Of a stretch of 64,000 nucleotides of DNA, positions 26,763 to 35,458 are shown piece after piece (position 1 is the first letter of the stretch; every line of letters begins with the position of its first letter). The notes under the pieces were generated by a model. It was given only the letters and a program-made list of their open reading frames with translations, was not told the DNA's origin and did not search any database. This DNA comes from Verminephrobacter eiseniae EF01-2 (GTDB lineage: Bacteria; Pseudomonadota; Gammaproteobacteria; Burkholderiales; Burkholderiaceae_C). The stretch spans positions 372,001-436,000 of the forward strand of contig NC_008786.1 of assembly GCF_000015565.1 (NCBI RefSeq). The letters run 5' to 3'. The position numbers and the translations under genes are program-made.

Positions 26763-27820
26763 CAAATCCTGATGCGCAACTCGGCCCGACGCAACGACGC
26801 TTGCAGCGCACCGTGCGTGCAGACCGCATTCCCGCCTCCTGGTGGAGCGGGTTCGCGGCGACCTTGCTCGTCCTTGCGGCGGCGCCTGTCGCCGTCAGCG
26901 AATACAACCTCACGCTGCTGCTCACCTATGCGCTGCTGGCGCTTTCATTGGCCTTCGTCTGGGGCGTCGCCGGCATTTTGTGCTTTGGACAGGCCGCCTT
27001 CTACGGCCTGGGGGCCTATACCTATGCCGTCGTGGCGATCAACATGGGGGGCTCGACGCTGGCTGTCGTGCTTGCCATCACCGTGGCGGGCTGCGCCGCG
27101 CTGGCGCTGGGCGCGATGATGTTTTACAGCCGCATGGCGGATGTCTACCTCGGCGTCATCACCCTGGTCGCCACCTTGCTGCTGTTCAAGTACGCCAACA
27201 GCACCGCCGGGCAAGCCTACGCGATTGGCACGGCGCGTCTGGGGGGCTTCAATGGCATCCCCGGTTTTCCGGTCCTCGGTGTGCCGGGGTGGCCCGATAC
27301 GCTGGTCACGGGCATGGCCTTGTACTTTGTGGGCATGGTCGCATTGCTGCTGTGCTGGCTGATGTTCCGGTGGCTGGCAGTCAGGCCCTTTGGGCGACTC
27401 CTGGCCGGCATACGTGAAAACGAGTTGCGCGCCGAACTGTCCGGCCACGACGTGCGGCTTGCCAAAACCCTGGCCTTTGGCCTGGGCGGCGCGGTGGCTG
27501 GCCTGGCCGGTGTGCTCTACGCCTGTTGGGCAGAGATCGTGACGCCCGAAGTGTTTTCCTTGGGTGTTTCCGCCGAGATCATCATCTGGGTGCTGGTCGG
27601 CGGACTCGGCACACTGTGGGGCCCGATGTTCGGCGCGGTATTGCTGGGCGCATTGAAAGGTCTCCTGGGCAGCCAGCAGTGGATGGACAACGGCGTGGTC
27701 ATGGGCCTGTTGCTGGTGGTCGTCGTCCTGTTCCTGCCGAGTGGCTTGCTGCCGTCGGTACTGCGCGGGGTGCAGTATTGCAGCCGCCGCGCTGCGCTGA
27801 AGGCGCGCCATGAAGCATGA
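26759..27820 (+). CDS. LivM/UrtC-type ABC permease
   Basis: Second inner-membrane permease, 353 residues. After a charged N-terminus the LivM pattern appears: FVWGVAGILCFGQAAFYGLGA near residue 65, the coupling loop LAGIRENELRAELSGHDVRLAK near 217 and the C-terminal GGLGTLWGPMFGAVLLGALKG. It overlaps the upstream permease (ATGA) and the downstream ATPase gene by 11 bases, so translation of the series is coupled. Confidence 0.9.
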   Translation: MTNPDAQLGPTQRRLQRTVRADRIPASWWSGFAATLLVLAAAPVAVSEYNLTLLLTYALLALSLAFVWGVAGILCFGQAAFYGLGAYTYAVVAINMGGSTLAVVLAITVAGCAALALGAMMFYSRMADVYLGVITLVATLLLFKYANSTAGQAYAIGTARLGGFNGIPGFPVLGVPGWPDTLVTGMALYFVGMVALLLCWLMFRWLAVRPFGRLLAGIRENELRAELSGHDVRLAKTLAFGLGGAVAGLAGVLYACWAEIVTPEVFSLGVSAEIIIWVLVGGLGTLWGPMFGAVLLGALKGLLGSQQWMDNGVVMGLLLVVVVLFLPSGLLPSVLRGVQYCSRRAALKARHEA

Positions 27821-28541
27821 CACCGTGCTCGAAGCCCAGGATGTCGTGATGCGCTTTGGCGGCGTCACGGCAGTCGATGGCGCATCCATGAAACTCAAAC
27901 GCAATGAATTGCGCTGCCTGATCGGTCCCAATGGGGCGGGTAAATCGACCTTCTTCAAATGCCTCAGCGGTCAACTGGTGCCGACCGAAGGCGACATCAT
28001 CCTGAACGGCGAACATGTCGCAGGCCGCCTGGTGCATGAGATTGCGCGCATGGGGGTGGCGCTCAAAACCCAGGTTCCCAGTTTGATGAATGGCCTGAGC
28101 GTCCATGAAAACCTGTGGCTGGCGGCGCTGGCCCGCCACTCACGCGCCGATGCCAATGCCCAGGTGGAGCGCCTGATCGGCGAACTGGGCCTGGCAGCCC
28201 ATGCGCGCAGCCTGGCCGGCGCGTTGGCGCATGGTCAACGGCAGATGGTGGAACTGGGTGTCGTGCTCGCCACCGAGCCATGGCTGGTACTGCTGGACGA
28301 GCCTGCGGGCGGCCTCACCCGTGACGAGGTGGAGCGCATGGCAGAGATCGTCAAGAACCTGGCCATGCGCGCCACGGTGGTCGTGGTCGAACATGACATG
28401 AACTTTGTGCGTGCCATCGCCGAAACCGTGACCGTGTTCCACCATGGCCGCATCCTGGCGCAGGGCAACGCCGAAACCGTTCTGTCGGATGAGCGGGTGC
28501 GCGCCGTGTACCTGGGCAAACAGCACGGAACGCCGGCATGA
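27810..28541 (+). CDS. LivG/UrtD-type ABC ATPase
   Basis: Cytoplasmic ATPase, 243 residues. Walker A is GPNGAGKSTFFKC near residue 39, the signature helix is LAHGQRQMVELGVVLATEP near 140, Walker B is WLVLLDEPAGGLTRDE, and the switch histidine lies in VVVEHDMNFVRAIAE. The signature LAHGQRQ is the form seen in UrtD-like relatives. It overlaps both neighbours, by 11 bases upstream and four downstream. Confidence 0.92.
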   Translation: MKHDTVLEAQDVVMRFGGVTAVDGASMKLKRNELRCLIGPNGAGKSTFFKCLSGQLVPTEGDIILNGEHVAGRLVHEIARMGVALKTQVPSLMNGLSVHENLWLAALARHSRADANAQVERLIGELGLAAHARSLAGALAHGQRQMVELGVVLATEPWLVLLDEPAGGLTRDEVERMAEIVKNLAMRATVVVVEHDMNFVRAIAETVTVFHHGRILAQGNAETVLSDERVRAVYLGKQHGTPA

Positions 28542-30919
28542 ACGCAGCAGCACAAAAAACGGCGCCCGCCTTGCAGGTGGACGGCATCGAGGCCGGGTAT
28601 GGCGCCATGCCGGTGCTGCGCGGACTCACGTTGAACGTGCAACATGGCGAGATCGTGGGCGTCTTGGGTGCCAATGGCATGGGCAAGAGTACGCTCATGA
28701 AAACCCTGGCTGGCGTATTGCCGCTGCATGCAGGCGCCATTCGGGCCGATGGCGTCTTGCTGAACCCATTGCCCATCCATGCCCGCGCGCGCCTGGGCCT
28801 GTCTTACGTGCAGCAAGGGCGTGGCATCCTGGGAGGACTGAGCGCCCGTGAAAACCTGCGCATGGCCTGGTCGCCCGGGTTGGGGGAGTCCGAAGACGCT
28901 GCGCTGGAGCGGGTTCTCGGCCTGTTTCCCCGTTTGCAGCGATTGCTCGAACGCAAAGGTGCTGCGCTTTCGGGCGGCGAACAACAATTGCTGGCACTGG
29001 CCCGCGCCTTGGTGTCCCAACCCTGGCTGTTGCTTCTGGACGAGCCCACGGAAGGCATTCAACCGAACATCATCAGCGAAATGGCGCACACCCTCGCACA
29101 GTTGCGCGCGCAGCAGGGCCTGACGATCTTGCTGACCGAGCAGAACCTGGACTTTGTGCTGGACTGCGCCGACCGGATTTTGATGCTGGAAAAAGGCGCA
29201 ATCGTCAAGAGCTTCGGCGCAGCAGAGTTGAAATCGTCGCCTGCGCTGGATGGCCTGATGGGCTGGGGCGCCGCCAGATCGACGCGCACGCCCGACATCA
29301 GCGCCCCCATCGAGGCGCCTGCGGCACCGCCGGCGCAGGCACCAAGCCAGGCGCCAGCTCGGGCGCCCATCACGGCCACCACCCCGGTTCACAAGGAGAA
29401 CACCATGGCACTGCGCCGTCCCAACATGGAGCAATTGCGCACGCTGACACGCAGCCTGCACATGAACCTCAGCGATGCCGAACTGGCCCAGTACCTGGAG
29501 CAAATGGAAGCCAGCTTCCAGGCCTACGACCGTGTCGACGCCTTGCCCGACTTTGTCCCCGAAGTGAAATACGCCCGCACCCCGGGCCGCCGACCCTCGG
29601 CCGACGAAAACAAGTTGAATGCCTGGTACGTCAAGACCGATATTCGCGGCGCAGAGACCGGGCCGCTCAAGGGGCGCCAAGTGGTGCTCAAAGACAACAT
29701 CGCATTGGCTGGCGTACCGATGATGAACGGCGCGTCAACCCTGGAAGGCTACGTGCCAGCGTTCGACGCGACCGTGGCGCAGCGGGTGCTCGATGCCGGC
29801 GGCACCATCATCGGCAAGGCGCACTGCGAATATTTCTGCTTGTCCGGCGGCAGCCACACCAACGCCACCGGGCCGGTGCACAACCCCTGGCGCATGGGCA
29901 CCATCGCTGGCGGCTCCTCATCCGGTTGCGGAGCACTGGTCGGCTCAGGCGAGGTCAGCCTGGCCATTGGCGGCGACCAGGGCGGCTCGATCCGCATTCC
30001 TTCGGCGTTTTCCGGTTGTTGCGGCATGAAGCCAACGCATGGGCTGGTTCCGTATACCGGGGCGATGCCGATCGAATCCACCATCGACCATCTGGGCCCG
30101 ATCACTGGCAACGTGGCCGACAACGCCTTGCTGCTGGAAGTGCTGGCCGGCGAAGACGGTTTGGACCCGCGCCAATATTCCCCCAAGCTGGCGCAATACA
30201 CCGATGCGCTGTCGATGGGTGTGGAAGGTCTGCGCATAGGCATCTTGCGCGAAGGCTTTGGCATGCCCGGCGAAACCCCGGGTCTCGGCGCCAAGGTTCG
30301 CGCTGCGGCAGATCAGTTGGCGCGCCTTGGCGCCAGAGTGCGCGAGGTCAGTGTGCCCATGCACCTGGACGGCGCCGCGATATGGACGCCCATCGCCCTG
30401 GAAGGCTTGCAAGCCCAAATGATGAATGGCAATGGCATGGGCTTCAACTGGCGCGGCCTGTACGACGTCGGCCTGATGGACCGCCACGCCGCCTGGCGCA
30501 CCCGCGCAGATGCGCTTTCCCCATCGCTCAAGGTCTCCATGTTTGTTGGCGAATGGTTTATTCGCAACCATGGCGGACGATTCAACGCCAAGGCGCAGAA
30601 CCTTTCCAGGCAGTTGCGTGCCACCTATGACCGCAGCTTCGATGAGGTGGACCTGCTGCTGATGCCCACCTTGCCGATGATCGCCCGGCAAATTCCCAAG
30701 CCCGGCTCGCCCATTGCCGAAATCATCGCGCGCGCCTTTGAAATGCTCGCCAATACCGCATCCTTCGATGCCACGGGACACCCCGCAATGAGCCTGCCCT
30801 GTGGTCTGCTGGATGGCTTGCCCGTGGGCGTCCAACTGGTGGGCAAGCATTGGGATGAATTCACGATCTACCGCGCCGCGGCATCACTGGAACGCGCCGC
30901 AGACTGGAGAACCCTGTGA
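28538..30919 (+). CDS. LivF/UrtE-type ABC ATPase fused in frame to an amidase-signature hydrolase
   Basis: One open frame of 793 codons with two complete domains. Residues 1 to about 247 form an ABC ATPase (Walker A GANGMGKSTLMK, signature LSGGEQQLLALARAL, Walker B WLLLLDEPTEGIQPN). Residues 248-289 are a Pro/Ala-rich linker with no stop. From M290 (29405) to the end is an amidase of about 504 residues. Its Ser-cisSer-Lys triad is seen as the lysine in VVLKDNIAL, the cis-serine in AGGSSSGCGA and the nucleophile region GGDQGGSIRIPSAFSGCCGM. It closely resembles the Rhodococcus nitrile-pathway amidase AmdA. An ideal internal ribosome site before 29405 means free amidase could also be made. The product would hydrolyse an imported amide to acid and ammonia at the transporter. 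Confidence 0.85.
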   Translation: MNAAAQKTAPALQVDGIEAGYGAMPVLRGLTLNVQHGEIVGVLGANGMGKSTLMKTLAGVLPLHAGAIRADGVLLNPLPIHARARLGLSYVQQGRGILGGLSARENLRMAWSPGLGESEDAALERVLGLFPRLQRLLERKGAALSGGEQQLLALARALVSQPWLLLLDEPTEGIQPNIISEMAHTLAQLRAQQGLTILLTEQNLDFVLDCADRILMLEKGAIVKSFGAAELKSSPALDGLMGWGAARSTRTPDISAPIEAPAAPPAQAPSQAPARAPITATTPVHKENTMALRRPNMEQLRTLTRSLHMNLSDAELAQYLEQMEASFQAYDRVDALPDFVPEVKYARTPGRRPSADENKLNAWYVKTDIRGAETGPLKGRQVVLKDNIALAGVPMMNGASTLEGYVPAFDATVAQRVLDAGGTIIGKAHCEYFCLSGGSHTNATGPVHNPWRMGTIAGGSSSGCGALVGSGEVSLAIGGDQGGSIRIPSAFSGCCGMKPTHGLVPYTGAMPIESTIDHLGPITGNVADNALLLEVLAGEDGLDPRQYSPKLAQYTDALSMGVEGLRIGILREGFGMPGETPGLGAKVRAAADQLARLGARVREVSVPMHLDGAAIWTPIALEGLQAQMMNGNGMGFNWRGLYDVGLMDRHAAWRTRADALSPSLKVSMFVGEWFIRNHGGRFNAKAQNLSRQLRATYDRSFDEVDLLLMPTLPMIARQIPKPGSPIAEIIARAFEMLANTASFDATGHPAMSLPCGLLDGLPVGVQLVGKHWDEFTIYRAAASLERAADWRTL
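29393..29407 (+). promoter_or_regulatory. Internal ribosome-binding site and start of the amidase domain
   Basis: AAGGAG at 29393-29398, six bases, then ATG at 29405, in the same frame as the upstream ATPase. It suggests that the amidase was once, and may still be, initiated separately. Whether ATPase-amidase fusion, free amidase or both are made decides how this locus works. Confidence 0.75.
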
Positions 30920-32646
30920 GCCGCAACCCTTTTTCCAGCATCGAGGTGGACATATCCGCGCAACGCCCACTGCGCGGACTGTCCCATGTGCGCGGAGCCA
31001 CTGTGCCAGACCTGGTGACAGAGACCATCGGCGGCTTGCTGGACCGCGCTGTCGAAACACATGGCGCTCAGCCCGCCTTTGTTTTTGTCGAGCACGGGAT
31101 CCGCTGGAGTTGGCGCCAGTTTTCTGAAGCCGTAGACCGGGTGGCGGCAGGACTTCTGTGCCTGGGAGCCCAGCGCGGGGAGCGTCTCGGCATTTGGTCG
31201 CCCAATCGTCCCGAATGGGTATTGACCCAATTTGCCACGGCCCGCCTGGGGGTCATCCTGGTCAACATCAACCCCGCCTACCGCACCAGTGAACTGGAAT
31301 ATGCGCTGAACGAGGCAGGGGTTCACATCCTGATCAGCGCCGTCGGTCTCAAGAGCAGCGACTACCTGGGCATGCTCAGGGACCTGGCACCGGAGTTGGC
31401 AGATTGCGCGCCAGGGAAATTGCAGGCCAAGCGACTGCCAGAGTTGCGCAGCGTCGTGCAGATGGGTCGATGCGCGCAGCCCGGCATGTTCAGCTTTGAG
31501 CAATTGCAGTCGCTTGCCGGCCCGGCCCAGATCAACCGATTGAGCCTCATCGAGAGCCAGTTGGATGCACACGACGCAATCAATATCCAGTTCACCAGCG
31601 GCACCACGGGCCAACCCAAAGGCGCCACGCTGACGCACCACAATGTGGTCAACAACGCGCGCTTCGTAGCGCATGCGATGCGCCTGGGCCCGAGCGACCG
31701 CCTGTGTGTGCCGGTTCCCCTTTACCACTGCTTTGGCATGGTATTGGCCGTGCTGGCCGCCACCTCCACGGCAAGTTGCCTGGTCTTTCCCGGCGAGTCA
31801 TTCGATGCCGCCGCAACCCTGGCAGCCGTTGCCACCGAGCGTTGCACTGCCCTGCATGGCGTTCCCACCATGTTCGTCGCCATGCTGGGCCTTGCGCATT
31901 TTGCGCAGTTCGACCTGAGCAGCCTGCGCACTGGCATCATGGCGGGCGCTCCGTGTCCGATCGAAACCATGCGACAAGTGCTGTCGGACATGCACATGCC
32001 CGAAGTCACGATCGCCTACGGCATGACAGAAACGTCGCCGGTGTCTTTTCAAAGCGCGGTGGATGATTCGATCGAGCAGCGCGTCGGCACGGTGGGGCGA
32101 ATCATGCCCCATCTCGAAGTCAAGATCATTGGCGAAGACGGCAAAACCCGCCCCATCGGGCAAGTCGGCGAGCTTTGCACCAAGGGCTATGCCGTGATGC
32201 AAGGGTACTGGGCTGACCCGCAACGCACGCGCGAAGCCGTTATCGACGGCTGGATGCACACAGGCGACCTGGCCACCATCGACGCCTTCGGTTATTGCAG
32301 GATTGCAGGTCGCCTCAAGGACATGCTGATCCGTGGTGGCGAGAACATCTATCCACGCGAAATCGAAGAGTTCCTGTATCGCCACCCCGCCGTTTCGCAA
32401 GCGCAGGTATTCGGCATTCCGAGCGCCAAATACGGCGAAGAAGTCTGCGCATGGATTGTGCTCAAACCACAGGCACAGGCCTCGCCTGAATCCATCCGGG
32501 AGCACTGCCGTGCGCACCTGGCGCATTTCAAGGTGCCGCAACACATCAAGCTGGTTGCCAGCCTTCCAATGACCGTCACTGGAAAGGCACAAAAATACCT
32601 GATGCGCGAAGCCATGATGAAAGAATTGGGGTTGGCAACCGGCTGA
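30916..32646 (+). CDS. Acyl-CoA ligase (AMP-dependent synthetase family)
   Basis: ATP-dependent acyl-CoA synthetase, 576 residues. The P-loop-like AMP motif is FTSGTTGQPKGATLTH near residue 220. A4/A5 motifs appear as IMAGAPCP and AYGMTETSP, the ATP-binding DGWMHTGDLATID near 440, the hinge GRLKDMLIRGGENIYPREIEE near 460 and the catalytic lysine in MTVTGKAQKYLM near the end. Medium/long-chain FadD-like relatives share this pattern; the exact acid is unknown. The ATG overlaps the amidase stop by four bases. So the acid released by the amidase is a plausible substrate, which would then enter beta-oxidation or another CoA-dependent route. Confidence 0.9.
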   Translation: MSRNPFSSIEVDISAQRPLRGLSHVRGATVPDLVTETIGGLLDRAVETHGAQPAFVFVEHGIRWSWRQFSEAVDRVAAGLLCLGAQRGERLGIWSPNRPEWVLTQFATARLGVILVNINPAYRTSELEYALNEAGVHILISAVGLKSSDYLGMLRDLAPELADCAPGKLQAKRLPELRSVVQMGRCAQPGMFSFEQLQSLAGPAQINRLSLIESQLDAHDAINIQFTSGTTGQPKGATLTHHNVVNNARFVAHAMRLGPSDRLCVPVPLYHCFGMVLAVLAATSTASCLVFPGESFDAAATLAAVATERCTALHGVPTMFVAMLGLAHFAQFDLSSLRTGIMAGAPCPIETMRQVLSDMHMPEVTIAYGMTETSPVSFQSAVDDSIEQRVGTVGRIMPHLEVKIIGEDGKTRPIGQVGELCTKGYAVMQGYWADPQRTREAVIDGWMHTGDLATIDAFGYCRIAGRLKDMLIRGGENIYPREIEEFLYRHPAVSQAQVFGIPSAKYGEEVCAWIVLKPQAQASPESIREHCRAHLAHFKVPQHIKLVASLPMTVTGKAQKYLMREAMMKELGLATG

Positions 32647-32798
32647 CCCCGCAATGGGTGTGTTGCCGGTCACCGCCGAGCGCGCCGATTGGAAAGCATG
32701 GGGGCGATCGGGCGCGTGGCCATCGACCATCACCTGCTGCCCGACCTTCGATCACGCGCACCGCCTGCTCGGCCATTGGCGATGCCGGCCGTCTCTGC

Positions 32799-33902
32799 TC
32801 ACCCGTTCGCGGCCGCCGCCGGGGCCGGTTGCGCACCGGGCAGCACCGGGGCTGGCTGCGCGTCGGGCAGCAGCGCGATGCCCAGGCTGTGGCGCACCTT
32901 GTTTTCGATCTCGTGGGCCAGGTCGGGGTTTTCGCGCAGGAATTCGCGCGCGTTGTCGCGGCCTTGGCCGATTTTTTCGCCGTTGTAGGCGTACCAGGCG
33001 CCCGACTTTTCCACGATCTTGGCGTTCACGCCCATGTCGATGATTTCGCCCTCGCGGCTGATGCCTTCGCCAAACAGGATGTCGAACTCGGCGGTCTTGA
33101 ACGGCGGGCTGACTTTGTTCTTGACCACCTTGACCTTGGTTTCGTTGCCAATGGCTTCATCGCCCTTCTTGATGGTGCCGGTGCGGCGGATGTCCAGGCG
33201 CACCGAGGCGTAGAACTTGAGCGCATTGCCGCCGGTGGTGGTTTCGGGGCTGCCGAACATCACGCCGATCTTCATGCGGATCTGGTTGATGAAGACGACC
33301 ATGCAGTTGGTCTTCTTGATCGTCGCGGTGAGCTTGCGCAATGCCTGGCTCATCAGCCGCGCTTGCAGGCCCGGCAGGGCGTCGCCCATGTCGCCTTCGA
33401 TCTCGGCCTTGGGCGTCAGGGCGGCCACCGAGTCCACCACGATCAGGTCGACCGCGCCGGAGCGCACCAGGCTGTCGACGATCTCCAGCGCTTGTTCGCC
33501 GGTGTCGGGCTGGCTGATCAGCAGGTCGGACAGTTGCACGCCGAGTTTTTGCGCGTATTGCACGTCCAGCGCATGCTCCGCATCGACGAAGGCGCAGGTG
33601 CCGCCCTGCTTTTGCATCTCGGCGATCACCTGCAGCGCCAGCGTGGTCTTGCCCGAGGATTCCGGGCCATAGATTTCAACCACCCGGCCACGGGGCAGTC
33701 CCCCCACGCCCAGCGCGATGTCCAGGCCCAGCGAGCCGGTGGAGACGACCTGTATGTCCTCGATCACCTCGCCTTCGCCCAGGCGCATGATCGTGCCCTT
33801 GCCGAATTGCTTTTCGATCTGGGCCAGCGCGGCCGCGAGTGCCTTGGCTTTTTCGGCATTGACCGGGAATGCGGGGTGGCTACCTTTGACTGCGACGTCC
33901 AT
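32799..33902 (-). CDS. recA: Recombinase RecA
   Basis: ATP-dependent DNA strand-exchange protein and LexA co-protease, 367 residues. It has Walker [11 protein letters not shown] near residue 75, Walker [11 protein letters not shown] near 150, the L1/L2 DNA-binding loops ([20 protein letters not shown] and [20 protein letters not shown]) and a disordered Ala/Pro-rich tail. The ATG at 33902 is chosen over one 21 bases upstream because AAGGAG lies seven bases before it and MDVAVKG is a usual beta-proteobacterial start. Downstream it converges with the acyl-CoA ligase gene; recX is not next to it. Confidence 0.98.
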   Translation of the reverse strand: MDVAVKGSHPAFPVNAEKAKALAAALAQIEKQFGKGTIMRLGEGEVIEDIQVVSTGSLGLDIALGVGGLPRGRVVEIYGPESSGKTTLALQVIAEMQKQGGTCAFVDAEHALDVQYAQKLGVQLSDLLISQPDTGEQALEIVDSLVRSGAVDLIVVDSVAALTPKAEIEGDMGDALPGLQARLMSQALRKLTATIKKTNCMVVFINQIRMKIGVMFGSPETTTGGNALKFYASVRLDIRRTGTIKKGDEAIGNETKVKVVKNKVSPPFKTAEFDILFGEGISREGEIIDMGVNAKIVEKSGAWYAYNGEKIGQGRDNAREFLRENPDLAHEIENKVRHSLGIALLPDAQPAPVLPGAQPAPAAAANG

Positions 33903-33931
33903 GATGAAACTCCTTCGAATCAACCAACAAG

Positions 33932-33947
33932 CTGGATGCTTGAACAG
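33932..33947 (-). promoter_or_regulatory. Putative LexA (SOS) box of recA
   Basis: Read on the recA strand, CTGTTCAAGCATCCAG fits CTGT-N8-(A/C)CAG with one deviation in the second half. It lies 30 bases upstream of the recA start, a usual position for SOS control. Confidence 0.55.
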
Positions 33948-34011
33948 TAGTCTACGCGAGAGATCGAACTCGGATGAAGCGATTTTTGGTCAGTTTGATT
34001 GACAATAAACC

Positions 34012-34593
34012 ATGGCTGATCCCACCCCCACGGCACCTGCTGCCGCCCCTTGCGCGACACCCCCCGCCGCACCCCTCGCCGCACCATCGACCACGCCATC
34101 GACCACGCCATCGACCGCGCCACCGGCCGCACCGGACGAGCGCTGGCGACAAACCCATCTGGGCCGCCTGATGGGCAGCGCCCTGCGCCGCTTTGACGCC
34201 CGGGTGTTGCAACTGATGGCCCGCAATGTCGAGGTGCCACTGGCGCTGTCCAACCTCGCGGCGCGCGCCCAGGTGATGGCGGCCCATGTGCATATCACCC
34301 GCCACCTGGCATTGTCGGGCGACCGGCTGACCGATCTGGCCCGGCGTGCCGGCATGACCAAGCAGGCGATGGCCCCATTGGTCGATCAATGCGCGGCCTG
34401 GGGCTTGGTGACCCGCGCCGTCGATCCCCTCGATGCGCGTGCGCGCCGCGTGCAATTTACCGCTGTCGGGCTGGCCTGGCTGCAGGCCTTTCGGGATGCG
34501 GTGGCGCAGGCGGAGGCCGAGTTCCGCGAGGAGGTGGGCCAGGAGGTGGCCACGGTGGTGGCCATCGGGCTGGAGGCTTATGCCGGCGCGTGA
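34012..34593 (+). CDS. MarR-family transcriptional regulator with low-complexity N-terminus
   Basis: Winged-helix repressor-type regulator, 193 residues. The DNA-binding part is recognisable in LTDLARRAGMTKQAMAPLVDQCAAWGLVTRAVDPLDARARRV. The first 40 or so residues are Pro/Ala/Thr only and contain a 12-bp repeat (34085-34120) encoding TTPS/TAPP units, which could expand or shrink. A start nearer DERWRQTHLG would remove that segment, but the ATG at 34012 is the clear upstream one. It is divergent from recA and precedes a two-component system. Confidence 0.8.
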   Translation: MADPTPTAPAAAPCATPPAAPLAAPSTTPSTTPSTAPPAAPDERWRQTHLGRLMGSALRRFDARVLQLMARNVEVPLALSNLAARAQVMAAHVHITRHLALSGDRLTDLARRAGMTKQAMAPLVDQCAAWGLVTRAVDPLDARARRVQFTAVGLAWLQAFRDAVAQAEAEFREEVGQEVATVVAIGLEAYAGA

Positions 34594-34674
34594 CCGGCCA
34601 AAGCGCCACCGCCTAAAATCGCGGCGCCGGGTCAGGCGGGTCAGGCCGTTGCCACTTACACCAGGAGATACCCC

Positions 34675-35355
34675 ATGCGCATTCTCATTGTCGAAGACGA
34701 TCAGGTGCTGGCCGATGGCCTGCTGCGCACGTTGCGCGCATCGGGCGCCGTGGTGGACCATGTGGCCAGCGGCAGCGAGGCCGATGCTGCGCTGCTGACC
34801 AACAATGAGTTCGACCTGCTGATCCTGGACCTGGGCCTGCCCAGGATGCACGGGCTGGAGGTGCTCAAAAAGCTGCGCGGCCGGGGCATGGCCCTGCCCG
34901 TGCTGATCCTGACCGCCGCCGACAGCGTCGACGAGCGCGTCAAGGGCCTGGATTTGGGTGCCGATGACTACATGGCCAAGCCCTTCAGCCTGCAAGAACT
35001 CGAGGCCCGCGTGCGCGCCCTGACCCGGCGCGGCATGGGCGGCACCAGCAGTGCCATCCGGCATGGCCCGCTGGTGTACGACCAGGCCGGGCGCGTGGCC
35101 ACCATAGACGGCAAGATGATCGAGCTTTCGGCGCGCGAACTGGGCCTGCTGGGGGTGCTGCTGCAGCGTGTTGGCCGCCTGGTCAGCAAGGAGCAGTTGG
35201 TCGAGCGCTTGTGCGAGTGGAGCGAAGAGGTCAGCAACAACGCCATCGAGGTCTATATCCACCGCCTGCGCAAGAAGATCGAAGGTGGCCCGATCCGCAT
35301 TGCCACGGTGCGGGGCCTGGGCTACTGTCTGGAGAAAATCCCGGTCAGCTATTGA
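34675..35355 (+). CDS. OmpR-family response regulator (TctD/QseB-like)
   Basis: Response regulator, 226 residues. The receiver domain starts RILIVEDDQVLADGLL, with phospho-acceptor aspartate in LLILDLGLPRMHGLE near residue 51 and lysine in DDYMAKPFS. The DNA-binding winged helix holds ELSARELGLLGVLLQRVGR and ends RGLGYCLEKIPVSY. ATG at 34675 follows AGGAGA. The histidine kinase gene begins about 100 bases after the stop. In relatives, TctD controls tricarboxylate uptake; no such transporter is adjacent here, so the target is unknown. Confidence 0.92.
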   Translation: MRILIVEDDQVLADGLLRTLRASGAVVDHVASGSEADAALLTNNEFDLLILDLGLPRMHGLEVLKKLRGRGMALPVLILTAADSVDERVKGLDLGADDYMAKPFSLQELEARVRALTRRGMGGTSSAIRHGPLVYDQAGRVATIDGKMIELSARELGLLGVLLQRVGRLVSKEQLVERLCEWSEEVSNNAIEVYIHRLRKKIEGGPIRIATVRGLGYCLEKIPVSY

Positions 35356-35458
35356 AACAGTAGCTCCAATCCGATATGAATCCTGCGCTGACAGGATGTT
35401 TCGTTGACCACCATGGGGCGTCATCGACGGCCATGGATGGAATGACCCGGCGGCGGCC

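Noticed and set aside
28538..29404. The ATPase-amidase join explained as a sequencing error that removed a stop
   Set aside because: Cannot be excluded, but the linker is Pro/Ala-rich like a true inter-domain linker and no single-base change there obviously restores a standard gene end; kept as a finding with a read-level check.
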